DNA of 28,454 nt from a virus: the IMG/VR virus record IMGVR_UViG_3300021598_000395, positions 1 to 28,454 of that record; one strand, 5' to 3'. A program made the position numbers and the translations under genes. Below are positions 7,088-13,585 of this stretch, one piece after another; positions within the stretch are counted from its first letter, which is position 1, and every line of letters begins with the position of its first letter. The notes under the pieces are model-generated. The model had not been told where the DNA came from, searched no databases, and saw nothing but the letters and a program-made list of their open reading frames with translations.

Positions 7088-7581
7088 TATTTCTTTTTCC
7101 TCAGTTTCTTCATAGCTAATTGTAGTCTCATAGGAGATACTCTGTCAACAAAACATATACCATTTAGGTGATCTAGTTCGTGTTGAAAACATCTGGCAAT
7201 TAGCCCCGACATCTCCACAGTGTGTGTATTTGCTTTAGCATCTTGATACTCGGCAACAATGTTTGCAGGTCGTTTTACCTTTAACCATAGATCAGGATAA
7301 CTTAGACATCCTTCTTCGGCAAGTTCTTCAGACCCACTAACTCCGACAATAACAGGATTGAATGCAACAAACGGCATTGGGAATCCTTCTATATTATTAC
7401 TACCCATTACAAACACCTGTTTAGCAATGCCTATTTGTGGAGCAGCTAATCCAATACCCTTGTGTTGAATCATAAACTCTATCATATCATGTTCTAATTG
7501 TGCAGCATCGCCGTCAGTTTCAAAATTCCAAGGTTGACTGGCTTCGTATAATGTTTGGTGCGGTCCTAGTTTAAATTCCAT
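7087..7581 (-). CDS. def: Peptide deformylase
   Basis: A 164-aa peptide deformylase, near the usual length. All three metal-site motifs are intact: GIGLAAPQIG (42-51), EGCLS (90-94, metal-ligand Cys) and HELDH (134-138, two His ligands and the catalytic Glu). The enzyme removes the formyl group from nascent proteins in the cytoplasm, allowing Met removal. Phage-encoded versions are well known in marine myophages. The ATG lies inside the 3' end of dnaJ (11-base overlap) with little Shine-Dalgarno, so it is probably translationally coupled. It sits between DnaJ and ClpA, forming a protein-maturation operon. Confidence 0.96.
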   Translation of the reverse strand: MEFKLGPHQTLYEASQPWNFETDGDAAQLEHDMIEFMIQHKGIGLAAPQIGIAKQVFVMGSNNIEGFPMPFVAFNPVIVGVSGSEELAEEGCLSYPDLWLKVKRPANIVAEYQDAKANTHTVEMSGLIARCFQHELDHLNGICFVDRVSPMRLQLAMKKLRKKK

Positions 7582-8425
7582 TTCTTAAACTCTCAATAGT
7601 TGCAATTTGATTAGGGGATAAGTTTCTTGGAACAACTACTTTAATTTTAATTAATAAATTACCTCGCTGCCTATTACGCATATTTGGTAGTCCTTCGTTT
7701 CTACAACTTAAGACAGTTTCTGGTTGTGTGCCTGGCGGAACTGTGATGTTTAGTTTTTTTCCATCTAAGGTCTGTAGATCTAGACTACATCCTAGTGTAG
7801 CGTCCCAGACTGATACATTCTTTTCAACAACTAGAGAATCGCCTTCTCTTCTAAAAATAGGATGCGGCGCAACTCGTATGTTAACAATTAAATCGCCCGG
7901 TGGTACTCCGGAAATGCTAGCATCTCCCATGCCTTGATATCTAATTTGTTGTCCACCTTCAATGCCTGCGGGGATACTAATGTTAATGATTTTTTTCTTA
8001 CCGTTAGGCACAGCAAGCTCGGCATCAAGTTCTTTTCCGTTAAGTATATCTTCTAAAGATAGGTCAACCGTAATATTGATAGTTTTGTTTCGTTGCATCT
8101 GACGACCACCAAACCCAAACGGTCCACCAAATCCAAAGTTATTAAAAACATCCTCGAAGTTTCCAGAGTTAAAATGGAATTCAAATGGGTGTTGACCTTG
8201 TCTATGTCCACCACCCATATTTTGTGCTTTGGGGTCAACACCCATGTCAACCATTTGTTTCTTTTGCGGATCGCTTAGTATTTCGTAGGCTTCGGAAATT
8301 TGTTTAAATGTTGTTTCATTGCCGCCACGATCAGGATGATGCTTCATAGCCATTTTACGATATGCTTTTTTAATATCGTCTTCAGTAGCGTTTCGATTTA
8401 GGCCGAGAGTTGAATAGTAGTCCAT
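7571..8425 (-). CDS. dnaJ: DnaJ/CbpA-type co-chaperone (Hsp40)
   Basis: A 284-aa Hsp40. The J domain (1-about 65) has HPD at 30-32, needed to stimulate DnaK ATPase. A Gly/Phe-rich segment (about 70-110, with FNNFGFGGPFGFGG) follows, then two beta-sandwich substrate domains (about 115-270). The Cys-rich zinc domain of classical DnaJ is missing, so it is the CbpA or class II type. Its partner would be host DnaK. The start is fixed because the J domain begins at residue 2. No Shine-Dalgarno precedes the ATG; a consensus promoter ends 6 bases before it. Confidence 0.95.
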   Translation of the reverse strand: MDYYSTLGLNRNATEDDIKKAYRKMAMKHHPDRGGNETTFKQISEAYEILSDPQKKQMVDMGVDPKAQNMGGGHRQGQHPFEFHFNSGNFEDVFNNFGFGGPFGFGGRQMQRNKTINITVDLSLEDILNGKELDAELAVPNGKKKIINISIPAGIEGGQQIRYQGMGDASISGVPPGDLIVNIRVAPHPIFRREGDSLVVEKNVSVWDATLGCSLDLQTLDGKKLNITVPPGTQPETVLSCRNEGLPNMRNRQRGNLLIKIKVVVPRNLSPNQIATIESLRNGI

Positions 8426-8431
8426 GTTTAT

Positions 8432-8460
8432 ATTATATACGAAAAATAAGGCTGCGTCAA
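8432..8460 (-). promoter_or_regulatory. Consensus sigma70-type promoter for dnaJ operon
   Basis: On the minus strand TTGACG (8460-8455) is followed after exactly 17 bases by TATAAT (8437-8432), a near-perfect host-type promoter. The -35 box lies in the loop and first stem base of the terminator that ends the lysis operon. The expected transcription start, about 7 bases beyond the -10 box, falls on or next to the A of the dnaJ ATG (8425). This would separate the proteostasis operon from late control. Confidence 0.8.
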
Positions 8461-8470
8461 GCAGCCTTAT
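8442..8470 (-). terminator. Rho-independent terminator after the lysis operon
   Basis: A perfect 10-bp stem (8470-8461 with 8455-8446, half-site ATAAGGCTGC) and a 5-base loop TTGAC, followed on the minus strand by a short T-run. It sits 24 bases past the stop of the last lysis-cassette gene at 8495. It shares sequence with the dnaJ promoter. Confidence 0.82.
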
Positions 8471-8494
8471 ATTTACTACTACATCTATTTACTG

Positions 8495-8731
8495 TTATTT
8501 TTTCTTAACGTCTTCTGGTTTAGTGCCTTCGTGTTTTTTGTGTACCTTAACTTCTTTACAGTCTTGTTTTGGCTTTTTGGTTTTAGGATCAATAACGGGT
8601 TTGCCGTCCTTGCCTTGTACGTCCACGCAGACTTTTTTAGTTTTAGGCGCTTCGTCTGCTGCAAGTGCAGTTGCCTGATAACCTACAAAACTCCAAATAA
8701 CAATGTTTAATGCGATTAAAAACTTTTTCAT
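8495..8731 (-). CDS. Small secreted Lys-rich protein
   Basis: A 78-aa protein with a clear Sec signal peptide (positively charged start, hydrophobic residues about 4-20, Ala-x-Ala near ALA-ADEA at about 23-25). The mature part is short, very Lys-rich and low in complexity, with KPVIDPKTKKPKQDC and two cysteines that could form a disulfide in the periplasm. It is the last gene before the terminator and follows the holin. A periplasmic role in lysis or cell-envelope modification is possible; no family is recognised. Confidence 0.75.
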   Translation of the reverse strand: MKKFLIALNIVIWSFVGYQATALAADEAPKTKKVCVDVQGKDGKPVIDPKTKKPKQDCKEVKVHKKHEGTKPEDVKKK

Positions 8732-8740
8732 AATAACTCC

Positions 8741-9274
8741 TTAAAGTTGTGGTTGTTCTGGTTGCATTGGTGCTGGCTTTCCGCCAAACCCTGCTACTAC
8801 TTGACCTGTTGCTGGTGCGCCGAATCCACCGGCTGCTGCCACTGGTGTTGTGCCCCAACTTGGTGCTGATGTAAAACTTGTGCTTGGTGCTGAAGAACCG
8901 AAGCCCCCAGGCGCGGAACCAAATCCTGATTGCGGTGCGCCAAATGCTGGAGTCCCGCTCTGGAATCCTGTTCCTGGTGCTTGTATTCCGCCATTGTTTG
9001 CTCCTCCTAGTTTTTCCTGTGTGCGACCAAATGCCGCAATACCTAGAACAGCACCCATAGCAATGTGGAACAGGCCAGCCCCTTGTAGGGTTAATGGATT
9101 CCATTGTGTGATAGGATGTCCTGTGGTAGTCTGCAACAGGCTCCATAGGACGGGAAATATAACCATGTCCATAGTACAGACCAACATGTACATCCAACCC
9201 ATCATTGGACGCCATTTTGAATTCATCCAATCTTCTTTTTTCTTTTCGCTTTCGCTTTTCACTGCTTCTGTCAT
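8741..9274 (-). CDS. 3TM-type holin with FG-repeat-like tail
   Basis: A 177-aa membrane protein. Residues about 20-85 contain hydrophobic segments MMGWMYMLVCTMDMVIFPVL and PLTLQGAGLFHIAMGAVLGI ending in RTQEK, the pattern of the 3TM/GTA holin family, which makes the inner-membrane lesions that trigger lysis. Residues about 90-177 are an unusual low-complexity tail of Gly, Ala, Pro, Ser and Phe with five FG pairs. It has a strong Shine-Dalgarno (AGGAG) and lies in the lysis cassette. The holin call is good; the role of the tail is unknown. Confidence 0.83.
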   Translation of the reverse strand: MTEAVKSESEKKKEDWMNSKWRPMMGWMYMLVCTMDMVIFPVLWSLLQTTTGHPITQWNPLTLQGAGLFHIAMGAVLGIAAFGRTQEKLGGANNGGIQAPGTGFQSGTPAFGAPQSGFGSAPGGFGSSAPSTSFTSAPSWGTTPVAAAGGFGAPATGQVVAGFGGKPAPMQPEQPQL

Positions 9275-9591
9275 TTCCCGCTCCTATTGTGTGTTAGAAC
9301 CAAAGCATTATGCCGTTTAGGCTTAATACGATTCCAATTCCTGCTACTGCAAAACTGATACTGTGCCCAAGCATTGTTAGCACCCAGTGTATTGTTTAAT
9401 ACTGTGCTAGATAATTTGCCACCGTACCAGCTGTTCACTGCTAATAACAATGCAAATATAGAAATAACCATACCTGCTTTGTCTTTTAGCTTGGCTTCAC
9501 GCTCTGAACGTGAACCTACCGGTGGCTTAGGTGCGTCCGGATCTTTGGGTTGTTTGTTTACTAAATTTAATACTGAATCAATTAATGCCAT
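9271..9591 (-). CDS. Small membrane protein, apparently frameshifted
   Basis: As read, 106 aa: a soluble N-terminus (about 1-38, with SRSEREAKLKDKAGM), one membrane segment (about 39-58) and then an Arg/Asn-rich tail unlike the rest. Skipping one base in the TTTT run (9354-9351 on the minus strand) gives instead a second hydrophobic segment, FAVAGIGIVLSLNGIMLWF, and a stop at 9296-9294. That leaves the Shine-Dalgarno of the holin gene free between the two genes. The restored 98-aa, two-segment protein is likely the real one, perhaps a holin partner. A strong AGGAG precedes the ATG. Confidence 0.72.
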   Translation of the reverse strand: MALIDSVLNLVNKQPKDPDAPKPPVGSRSEREAKLKDKAGMVISIFALLLAVNSWYGGKLSSTVLNNTLGANNAWAQYQFCSSRNWNRIKPKRHNALVLTHNRSGK

Positions 9592-9625
9592 TTACTTCGC
9601 TCCTGCTTAATATATTAATATTTAA

Positions 9626-9850
9626 TCAAAAACCAAATATATTTTTCTTTGGTTCTACTAGAAATTTTTCTGCAATCGCAGCGCCTTTAGATCTTACATG
9701 GGGGTCAGGACTGTTTAACATTTCGTTTATCAGTGCTGTTTTAGCCATCTTGTCCATCGTCTGATCTCTTGATACAGACTTTTGAACTTCTGGGCTAATA
9801 GAAGCGCAACCTGTCAATAACGCTGCTGCAATAATTAATGCAATTTTCAT
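9626..9850 (-). CDS. Small lipoprotein, second of a pair
   Basis: A 74-aa lipoprotein. I choose the ATG at 9850 because it gives a proper signal (MKIALIIAAALLTGC, lipobox LTGC, Cys15) and an ATGA overlap with the previous gene; a longer frame from 9898 would bury the signal. Residue +2 after the Cys is Ala, which favours the outer membrane. The short mature part is helical and ends in KKNIFGF. It sits in the lysis cassette just after another lipoprotein. It could be an outer-membrane spanin or an accessory protein. Confidence 0.8.
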   Translation of the reverse strand: MKIALIIAAALLTGCASISPEVQKSVSRDQTMDKMAKTALINEMLNSPDPHVRSKGAAIAEKFLVEPKKNIFGF

Positions 9851-10113
9851 TTTACGCTCTCGTATATTTTCTTTTGTGTGTCGTACCACTCTTGCCAACC
9901 TTCCACTTTAGTTGAACATTCGTAGTATAACGAATAATTGTGTATAACAACTTTTAACATTTCTGTTATAGCTACCTTATCGCCTTCAATTTTTCTTAAT
10001 TGTTCGCACTTGTCTTTTAGTACTTGCGGAGCTTCTGGAAATTTTTGTTTTACTGGAACGGCCGTAGTACAACCTGCCAGTAGAATAATTAGACTAAGAA
10101 TTATGATTTTCAT
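9847..10113 (-). CDS. Outer-membrane lipoprotein, candidate o-spanin
   Basis: An 88-aa lipoprotein with signal MKIIILSLIILLAGC (lipobox LAGC, Cys15) and Thr at +2, which favours the outer membrane. The mature 74 residues have two further cysteines and are mostly helical with a Pro-rich start. Known o-spanins (Rz1 type) are short lipoproteins that pair with an i-spanin to fuse the two membranes at the end of lysis. Its ATG overlaps the stop of the i-spanin-like gene (ATGA). The assignment rests on architecture and position. Confidence 0.78.
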   Translation of the reverse strand: MKIIILSLIILLAGCTTAVPVKQKFPEAPQVLKDKCEQLRKIEGDKVAITEMLKVVIHNYSLYYECSTKVEGWQEWYDTQKKIYESVK

Positions 10114-10601
10114 TTCTTTGGTCCTTCTGCTGCGCGGTTAAGTTCTGTAGCTTGATTATGTAGATTGATTATTTCAGTAGGAACCGGACATCTTTCAATG
10201 TACTTGACAATTTCTTCTTTCTTAACAACTTCGCGATCAACATACTTAATAATATCGTTGCCTTTCTCTTTGACCACTTTGGTCTTTTCAACAACTTTTA
10301 TTTCAACTTTGCCGTTGGCTTCTTCGGCCTGCTTCTCAGCTAACGCTACACGTTCTTCAGCAGCTTTGACTTTCTCCCGCCAAGCCATCTCAGTATCATA
10401 GCCGCCACGCAGCCAGACACCTAGTACTAAAAGCACAATGCCTACAGGCTGTAGTATCTTAACATAGTTTCCGTAGAATGGAATCCACTTACCTAACCAT
10501 CCAGCAAGTACTCCGGTAATACCAGCTACGATTATAGCCCAATAAAACCAATTTAAAAAAGCATCAGGCAATAAGCTGAACATCCATCCTATTTGAGACA
10601 T
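10110..10601 (-). CDS. Inner-membrane coiled-coil protein, candidate i-spanin
   Basis: A 163-aa protein with two N-terminal hydrophobic segments (about 15-38 and 49-66), then a long charged coiled coil (about 70-138, rich in Lys, Glu and Val, e.g. AEERVALAEKQAEEANGKVE) and a tail with CPVPTEIINLHNQATELN, a pattern typical of Rz-like tails. It would span the periplasm and bind the lipoprotein made by the next gene. Two membrane segments rather than one is unusual for an i-spanin. It overlaps the endolysin stop (TAATG) and the lipoprotein start (ATGA). Confidence 0.75.
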   Translation of the reverse strand: MSQIGWMFSLLPDAFLNWFYWAIIVAGITGVLAGWLGKWIPFYGNYVKILQPVGIVLLVLGVWLRGGYDTEMAWREKVKAAEERVALAEKQAEEANGKVEIKVVEKTKVVKEKGNDIIKYVDREVVKKEEIVKYIERCPVPTEIINLHNQATELNRAAEGPKK

Positions 10602-11230
10602 TAGTGTGCTCCAAAAATATGTAAGGCGTGTTGATAATGCTTCTGACGATCTTCTAGACCGATAGTGCCGCCGTTGATACGTTTAGTTAGAGTTAAAATG
10701 TCGCCTGCATCAGCCCACTGGTTTAGTTTGTTCTGTTCCCAAAAGAAACATGCTGACTGTACTGCACCTTCAAATGTCTGTAGATATTCGCTGGCTTCTT
10801 CAACTGGAATGTCTAATGAACCTGCAAAGAAGGTGTAGTTGTTCTTGCCAGTCAATTGGATAAGTCCACGTCCGCAGAATCTCCAACCATCGCCACTTGC
10901 TTCGTCACCATTGCCCATGCGATTAGCATAAACTCTGTTGGCAATCATTTCCGGTTTGCCTGCATAATGTGCCGCAGTTGCATCGTCTGGAAAATACTTG
11001 GGAAATACTCTGCGTAGACTTGCTGCTTTGTAGTTTAAATTTTCTTTTAGGAAAACAAAACCACCGCTTTCGTGAGCGCATTGTGCTAGGAAAGCAGCCA
11101 CCCGTTGTGGTGTTGTAATTTCATATTCTGGAAGTATTTCGTGTAATGCTTCGTACCATTGATCCACGTATGGATTTCGTGGAATCATTTCTTTCAGTTG
11201 TTCTTTTGTAAAGTTAAATGTAAAGCTCAT
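10601..11230 (-). CDS. GH19-family endolysin
   Basis: A 209-aa enzyme of the glycoside hydrolase 19 (chitinase/lysozyme-like) family, common as phage endolysin. AHESGGF holds the predicted general-acid Glu54, and ENLNYKA with Glu63 is a plausible second catalytic site. YANRMGNGDEASGDGWRFCGRGLIQLTGKNNY (given here in parts: YANRMGNGDE, then GRGLIQLTG) is the substrate cleft signature. There is no signal peptide or membrane anchor, so it needs a holin. It is the first lysis gene and is followed by spanin, lipoprotein and holin genes. Peptidoglycan is the likely substrate. Confidence 0.93.
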   Translation of the reverse strand: MSFTFNFTKEQLKEMIPRNPYVDQWYEALHEILPEYEITTPQRVAAFLAQCAHESGGFVFLKENLNYKAASLRRVFPKYFPDDATAAHYAGKPEMIANRVYANRMGNGDEASGDGWRFCGRGLIQLTGKNNYTFFAGSLDIPVEEASEYLQTFEGAVQSACFFWEQNKLNQWADAGDILTLTKRINGGTIGLEDRQKHYQHALHIFGAH

Positions 11231-11937
11231 TATTCTATCCTTTGTAATAGCATTGCTTGACCGCCGTTGTCAAACATAAATTTGTCGCCTACTTTATTGA
11301 TATTGTAGTCGCCTAAAACTTTAGTTAGCCAAAATACTTCACTAGTGGAGGCATCGTCCATAGTAATAGGATCTGCTATGCCTTCTAGTATAGAATCAGT
11401 AGCAGCTTCCTTGACCATACGAAGTTTGACCTGTCGATTAAAAGGTTTGTGGATAGTGATTACATCGCCGTCTAATGTTAGATCGTCCATGAGAGTTTTA
11501 TTGAAGAATCGTTTAACTCCTTCAGTTCTCATCCTGCTCATTAGTCCATCATAAGCGCCTGGCGAAGGAGGAATAACTGACTTGAGAGTTTCTTCTGAAA
11601 CTTGAAATTTTTTGTTGTCCTTGTGATAACGGAATTCCCAATCACTAATGCCTGTTAGCTTTTTAATACCATAGGTTAGTTCTTTGATCTGTTCAGCAAG
11701 GTCTTTAGATCTAGTTAACTCGACAAACACTGAATACTCGCCGTTGGTGTTCTCGCCACTGCTAACATCTGCATCTAGCACAAAGTCATAACCCTTTTCA
11801 ATAAACTCCATAAGATCCTTTGCAGGATTTCTATCACTAACAGTAAATGTTAATACACATACATCGCGATCTTCTCCCATCTTTGATCGAAAGGTATCAA
11901 CTTCAAAGGTATTATTGACCATTTCTGCTAGGTCCAT
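11230..11937 (-). CDS. Conserved T4-like phage hypothetical protein
   Basis: A 235-aa protein of unknown function that I recall from marine T4-like phages. I choose the ATG at 11937, not the one at 11997: it has a Shine-Dalgarno (GAGGG) and avoids a 44-base overlap with the previous gene. The N-terminus runs MDLAEMVNNTFEVDTFRSK, and residues 20-120 look like a two-layer alpha/beta domain (DVCVLTFTVSDRNPA, GYDFVLDADVS). The C-terminal third is beta-rich. It is followed by the endolysin gene with a TAATG overlap. Confidence 0.75.
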   Translation of the reverse strand: MDLAEMVNNTFEVDTFRSKMGEDRDVCVLTFTVSDRNPAKDLMEFIEKGYDFVLDADVSSGENTNGEYSVFVELTRSKDLAEQIKELTYGIKKLTGISDWEFRYHKDNKKFQVSEETLKSVIPPSPGAYDGLMSRMRTEGVKRFFNKTLMDDLTLDGDVITIHKPFNRQVKLRMVKEAATDSILEGIADPITMDDASTSEVFWLTKVLGDYNINKVGDKFMFDNGGQAMLLQRIE

Positions 11938-11953
11938 AGGACGAAGTCCCTCA

Positions 11954-12475
11954 TTAAGCTGCTGGTTGTTCTGCACTTGCGACTCCTCCGGCAGCATCTG
12001 GTTGTGCTGCGACTACGCCATTCTGATTTAGAATGTCTTCTACTTTGTTTGAATCTAAATTTTTATAACCACGATTAATATCGTTCATTAATTTTTTTGG
12101 CATTGTAATTTTAACCATCCATACATCTTCGTGATCAATTTTGCCTTTCTTTGTGCCAGGGCGAACATCGTCTGGTGTTTTAATTTTTCTTACTCTGGAG
12201 ATTTGACTTTCTGCATATTGCACTTTGCAACCATAGTCTAACAAACGCTTACCGCCTTTGGGCTCGGGCATTTTGTCTTCCGGCCACATAAATGTGCATT
12301 CAACCCAGTATCTGCTTTCCTTGGGTCCTGCTACAAGTTCACCGTCAATCCAGTTTTCGTAGACATACACGTCTAATTCGTCGATAACACGCTCAAACTC
12401 CTTAAGCATGTTCAAGCTGTTATTAGACCCGTAAAGCTGTTCTATATTTTGTATAATGTCTTTAATATCGGCCAT
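11954..12475 (-). CDS. Conserved T4-like phage hypothetical protein
   Basis: A 173-aa protein of unknown function. It begins MADIKDIIQNIEQLYG. Residues about 35-95 include YVYENWIDGELVAGP, YWVECTFMWP and LLDYGCKVQY, and residues about 115-150 form a second conserved stretch (VWMVKITMPKKLMNDINRG). The C-terminal 20 residues are Ala/Gln/Pro-rich. The domain resembles proteins I recall from marine T4-like phages. It is the first gene of the leftward unit; AGGAG lies just upstream, and a CGATAAATA motif lies 16 bases before the ATG. Confidence 0.76.
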   Translation of the reverse strand: MADIKDIIQNIEQLYGSNNSLNMLKEFERVIDELDVYVYENWIDGELVAGPKESRYWVECTFMWPEDKMPEPKGGKRLLDYGCKVQYAESQISRVRKIKTPDDVRPGTKKGKIDHEDVWMVKITMPKKLMNDINRGYKNLDSNKVEDILNQNGVVAAQPDAAGGVASAEQPAA

Positions 12476-12490
12476 GATTTCTCCTAATTG

Positions 12491-12499
12491 TATTTATCG
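12491..12499 (-). promoter_or_regulatory. Late-promoter-like motif CGATAAATA
   Basis: The minus strand reads CGATAAATA in the intergenic region, followed 7 bases later by a strong Shine-Dalgarno (AGGAG) and the ATG at 12475. It is likely to be the promoter of the two conserved genes and the lysis cassette behind them. It is divergent from the motif at 12538. Confidence 0.62.
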
Positions 12500-12518
12500 T
12501 CAAAATACAAACATATAA

Positions 12519-12538
12519 GATAACTTTTTTCAGTTATC
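12519..12538. repeat. Inverted repeat between divergent promoters
   Basis: GATAACT (12519-12525) and AGTTATC (12532-12538) are perfect inverted 7-mers around TTTTTC. The dyad lies between the two divergent late-promoter-like motifs and touches the rightward one. It could be an operator or a short hairpin. Confidence 0.5.
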
Positions 12539-12547
12539 GTTAAATAC
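12538..12547 (+). promoter_or_regulatory. Late-promoter-like motif CGTTAAATAC before phoH
   Basis: The plus strand reads CGTTAAATAC, one base different from the leftward CGATAAATAC. It is followed by a leader of about 70 bases, a strong AGGAGG Shine-Dalgarno (12600-12606) and the phoH ATG. The leader contains complementary GGCAC (12565-12569) and GTGCC (12586-12590), which may form a weak hairpin. Confidence 0.5.
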
Positions 12548-12617
12548 TTTTGTGTTCGGCTACGGGCACCAACGGTTTGAGGTCCGTGCCTACACGTAAA
12601 AGGAGGGCTAACCTTAT

Positions 12618-13352
12618 ATGAAGCGAAAAAGAGCAGCAGTACTGAACGCTAACCACTATCAAGAAGCGTCTAACGTAATTAAACTAGTAGATAAACAATA
12701 TCAAAAACGTCCTAGAGTTCAATTATATCCCAAAAACCTAAACCAAGAAGATTACCTATTAAAGCTAAACGATCCTAAAAAAATGATTGTTTTTGCTACT
12801 GGCCCAGCCGGTACGGGTAAAACCATGTTGGCTGTGCAATGGGCTGTAGATCAACTCAAATACGGCGATGCTACTAAAATTATTATCACAAGACCAGCGG
12901 TTTCAGTCGATGAAGAACACGGGTTTTTACCCGGTGATCTTAACGAGAAGATGGCCCCTTGGACAAGGCCAATTTTTGATGTAATTGCTGAGAATTACAA
13001 TGCTAAAGAGATTGAACACATGGTTGCGGAGGGAATCATCGAAACTAGTCCATTAGCATACATGCGAGGTCGTACATTCAAAAATGCTGTTGTCATAGCC
13101 GATGAAATGCAAAACACAACACCTAGTCAGATGAAAATGCTGCTAACTCGTCTAGGTCAGGGATCAAAGATGGTTGTCACTGGAGATCTACAGCAGGCCG
13201 ACCGCCCTAGCAATAATGGGTTGCTTGAATTCCTGAAGTTATATAATAACTTTGAAAATCACAGGTATGTAGACATTTGTCATTTTACTGTGGGTGACGT
13301 TGAAAGACACGAAGCGGTTAAGGAGATACTAGCGATTTACGGAGACTCTTGA
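12618..13352 (+). CDS. phoH: PhoH-like ATPase
   Basis: A 244-aa PhoH-family P-loop ATPase and the only plus-strand gene. Walker A is GPAGTGKT (62-69), Walker B VVIADEMQ (158-165); ITRPAVSVDEEHGFLPGDL and VVTGDLQQ are family signatures. phoH is a common marine phage gene, first linked to phosphate starvation; its biochemical role in phages is still unclear, with RNA-related activity suggested for some relatives. There is no visible pho box. A strong AGGAGG site and a late-type motif precede it. Its 3' end overlaps the convergent gene by 16 bases. Confidence 0.95.
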   Translation: MKRKRAAVLNANHYQEASNVIKLVDKQYQKRPRVQLYPKNLNQEDYLLKLNDPKKMIVFATGPAGTGKTMLAVQWAVDQLKYGDATKIIITRPAVSVDEEHGFLPGDLNEKMAPWTRPIFDVIAENYNAKEIEHMVAEGIIETSPLAYMRGRTFKNAVVIADEMQNTTPSQMKMLLTRLGQGSKMVVTGDLQQADRPSNNGLLEFLKLYNNFENHRYVDICHFTVGDVERHEAVKEILAIYGDS

Positions 13353-13585
13353 GGAAGATGGGGGGTCAATCGATCCCCCAACACTCTTTTATAAAATTCT
13401 AACATGTCGTCATAACCAGCTTCTTTATTGAGGCTGTTTATGACACACTTCTTTTCTTTGAAGTCTAAGATAACCTTAGCACTTTGAATGTGTTTCTGTT
13501 TGAGACTGTTTTTGAACTCTGTCAACTCGTCCCATTTACCGTTGGGCTTTTTAACATAGGTCACAATCATATATCTACTTGTCAT
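13337..13585 (-). CDS. Small conserved hypothetical protein
   Basis: An 82-aa protein beginning MTSRYMIVTYVKKPNGKWDE, with a short alpha/beta pattern and a basic middle (ILDFKEKKCVINSL). I recall similar small proteins in marine T4-like phages; none has a known role. It is the last gene of the leftward gp44 operon, overlaps the preceding DUF2452-like gene by 11 bases and overlaps the 3' end of phoH in the opposite direction. Confidence 0.75.
   Translation of the reverse strand: MTSRYMIVTYVKKPNGKWDELTEFKNSLKQKHIQSAKVILDFKEKKCVINSLNKEAGYDDMLEFYKRVLGDRLTPHLPQESP
13360..13379 (+). terminator. Possible phoH terminator hairpin
   Basis: GGGGGGTC (13360-13367), loop AATC, GATCCCCC (13372-13379) form an 8-bp GC-rich stem with one G-T pair, 8 bases past the phoH stop. 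On the plus strand a TTTT run follows about 8 bases later, so it is an imperfect rho-independent terminator. It lies inside the coding sequence of the convergent gene. Confidence 0.5.

Noticed and set aside
8643-9230. A 195-codon frame on the minus strand overlapping the holin gene
   Set aside because: It is an out-of-frame reading of the holin's low-complexity tail (Ser, Thr and Arg-rich) and has no Shine-Dalgarno. The holin frame is clearly the coding one.
8850-9320. A 156-codon plus-strand frame opposite the holin
   Set aside because: Its Pro/Cys-rich sequence is the reverse complement of the Gly/Ala/Phe tail; no start signal and no family.
11938-11997. Longer N-terminus for the protein at 11230-11937
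   Set aside because: The upstream ATG has no Shine-Dalgarno and would overlap the previous gene by 44 bases; the internal ATG has GAGGG in place.
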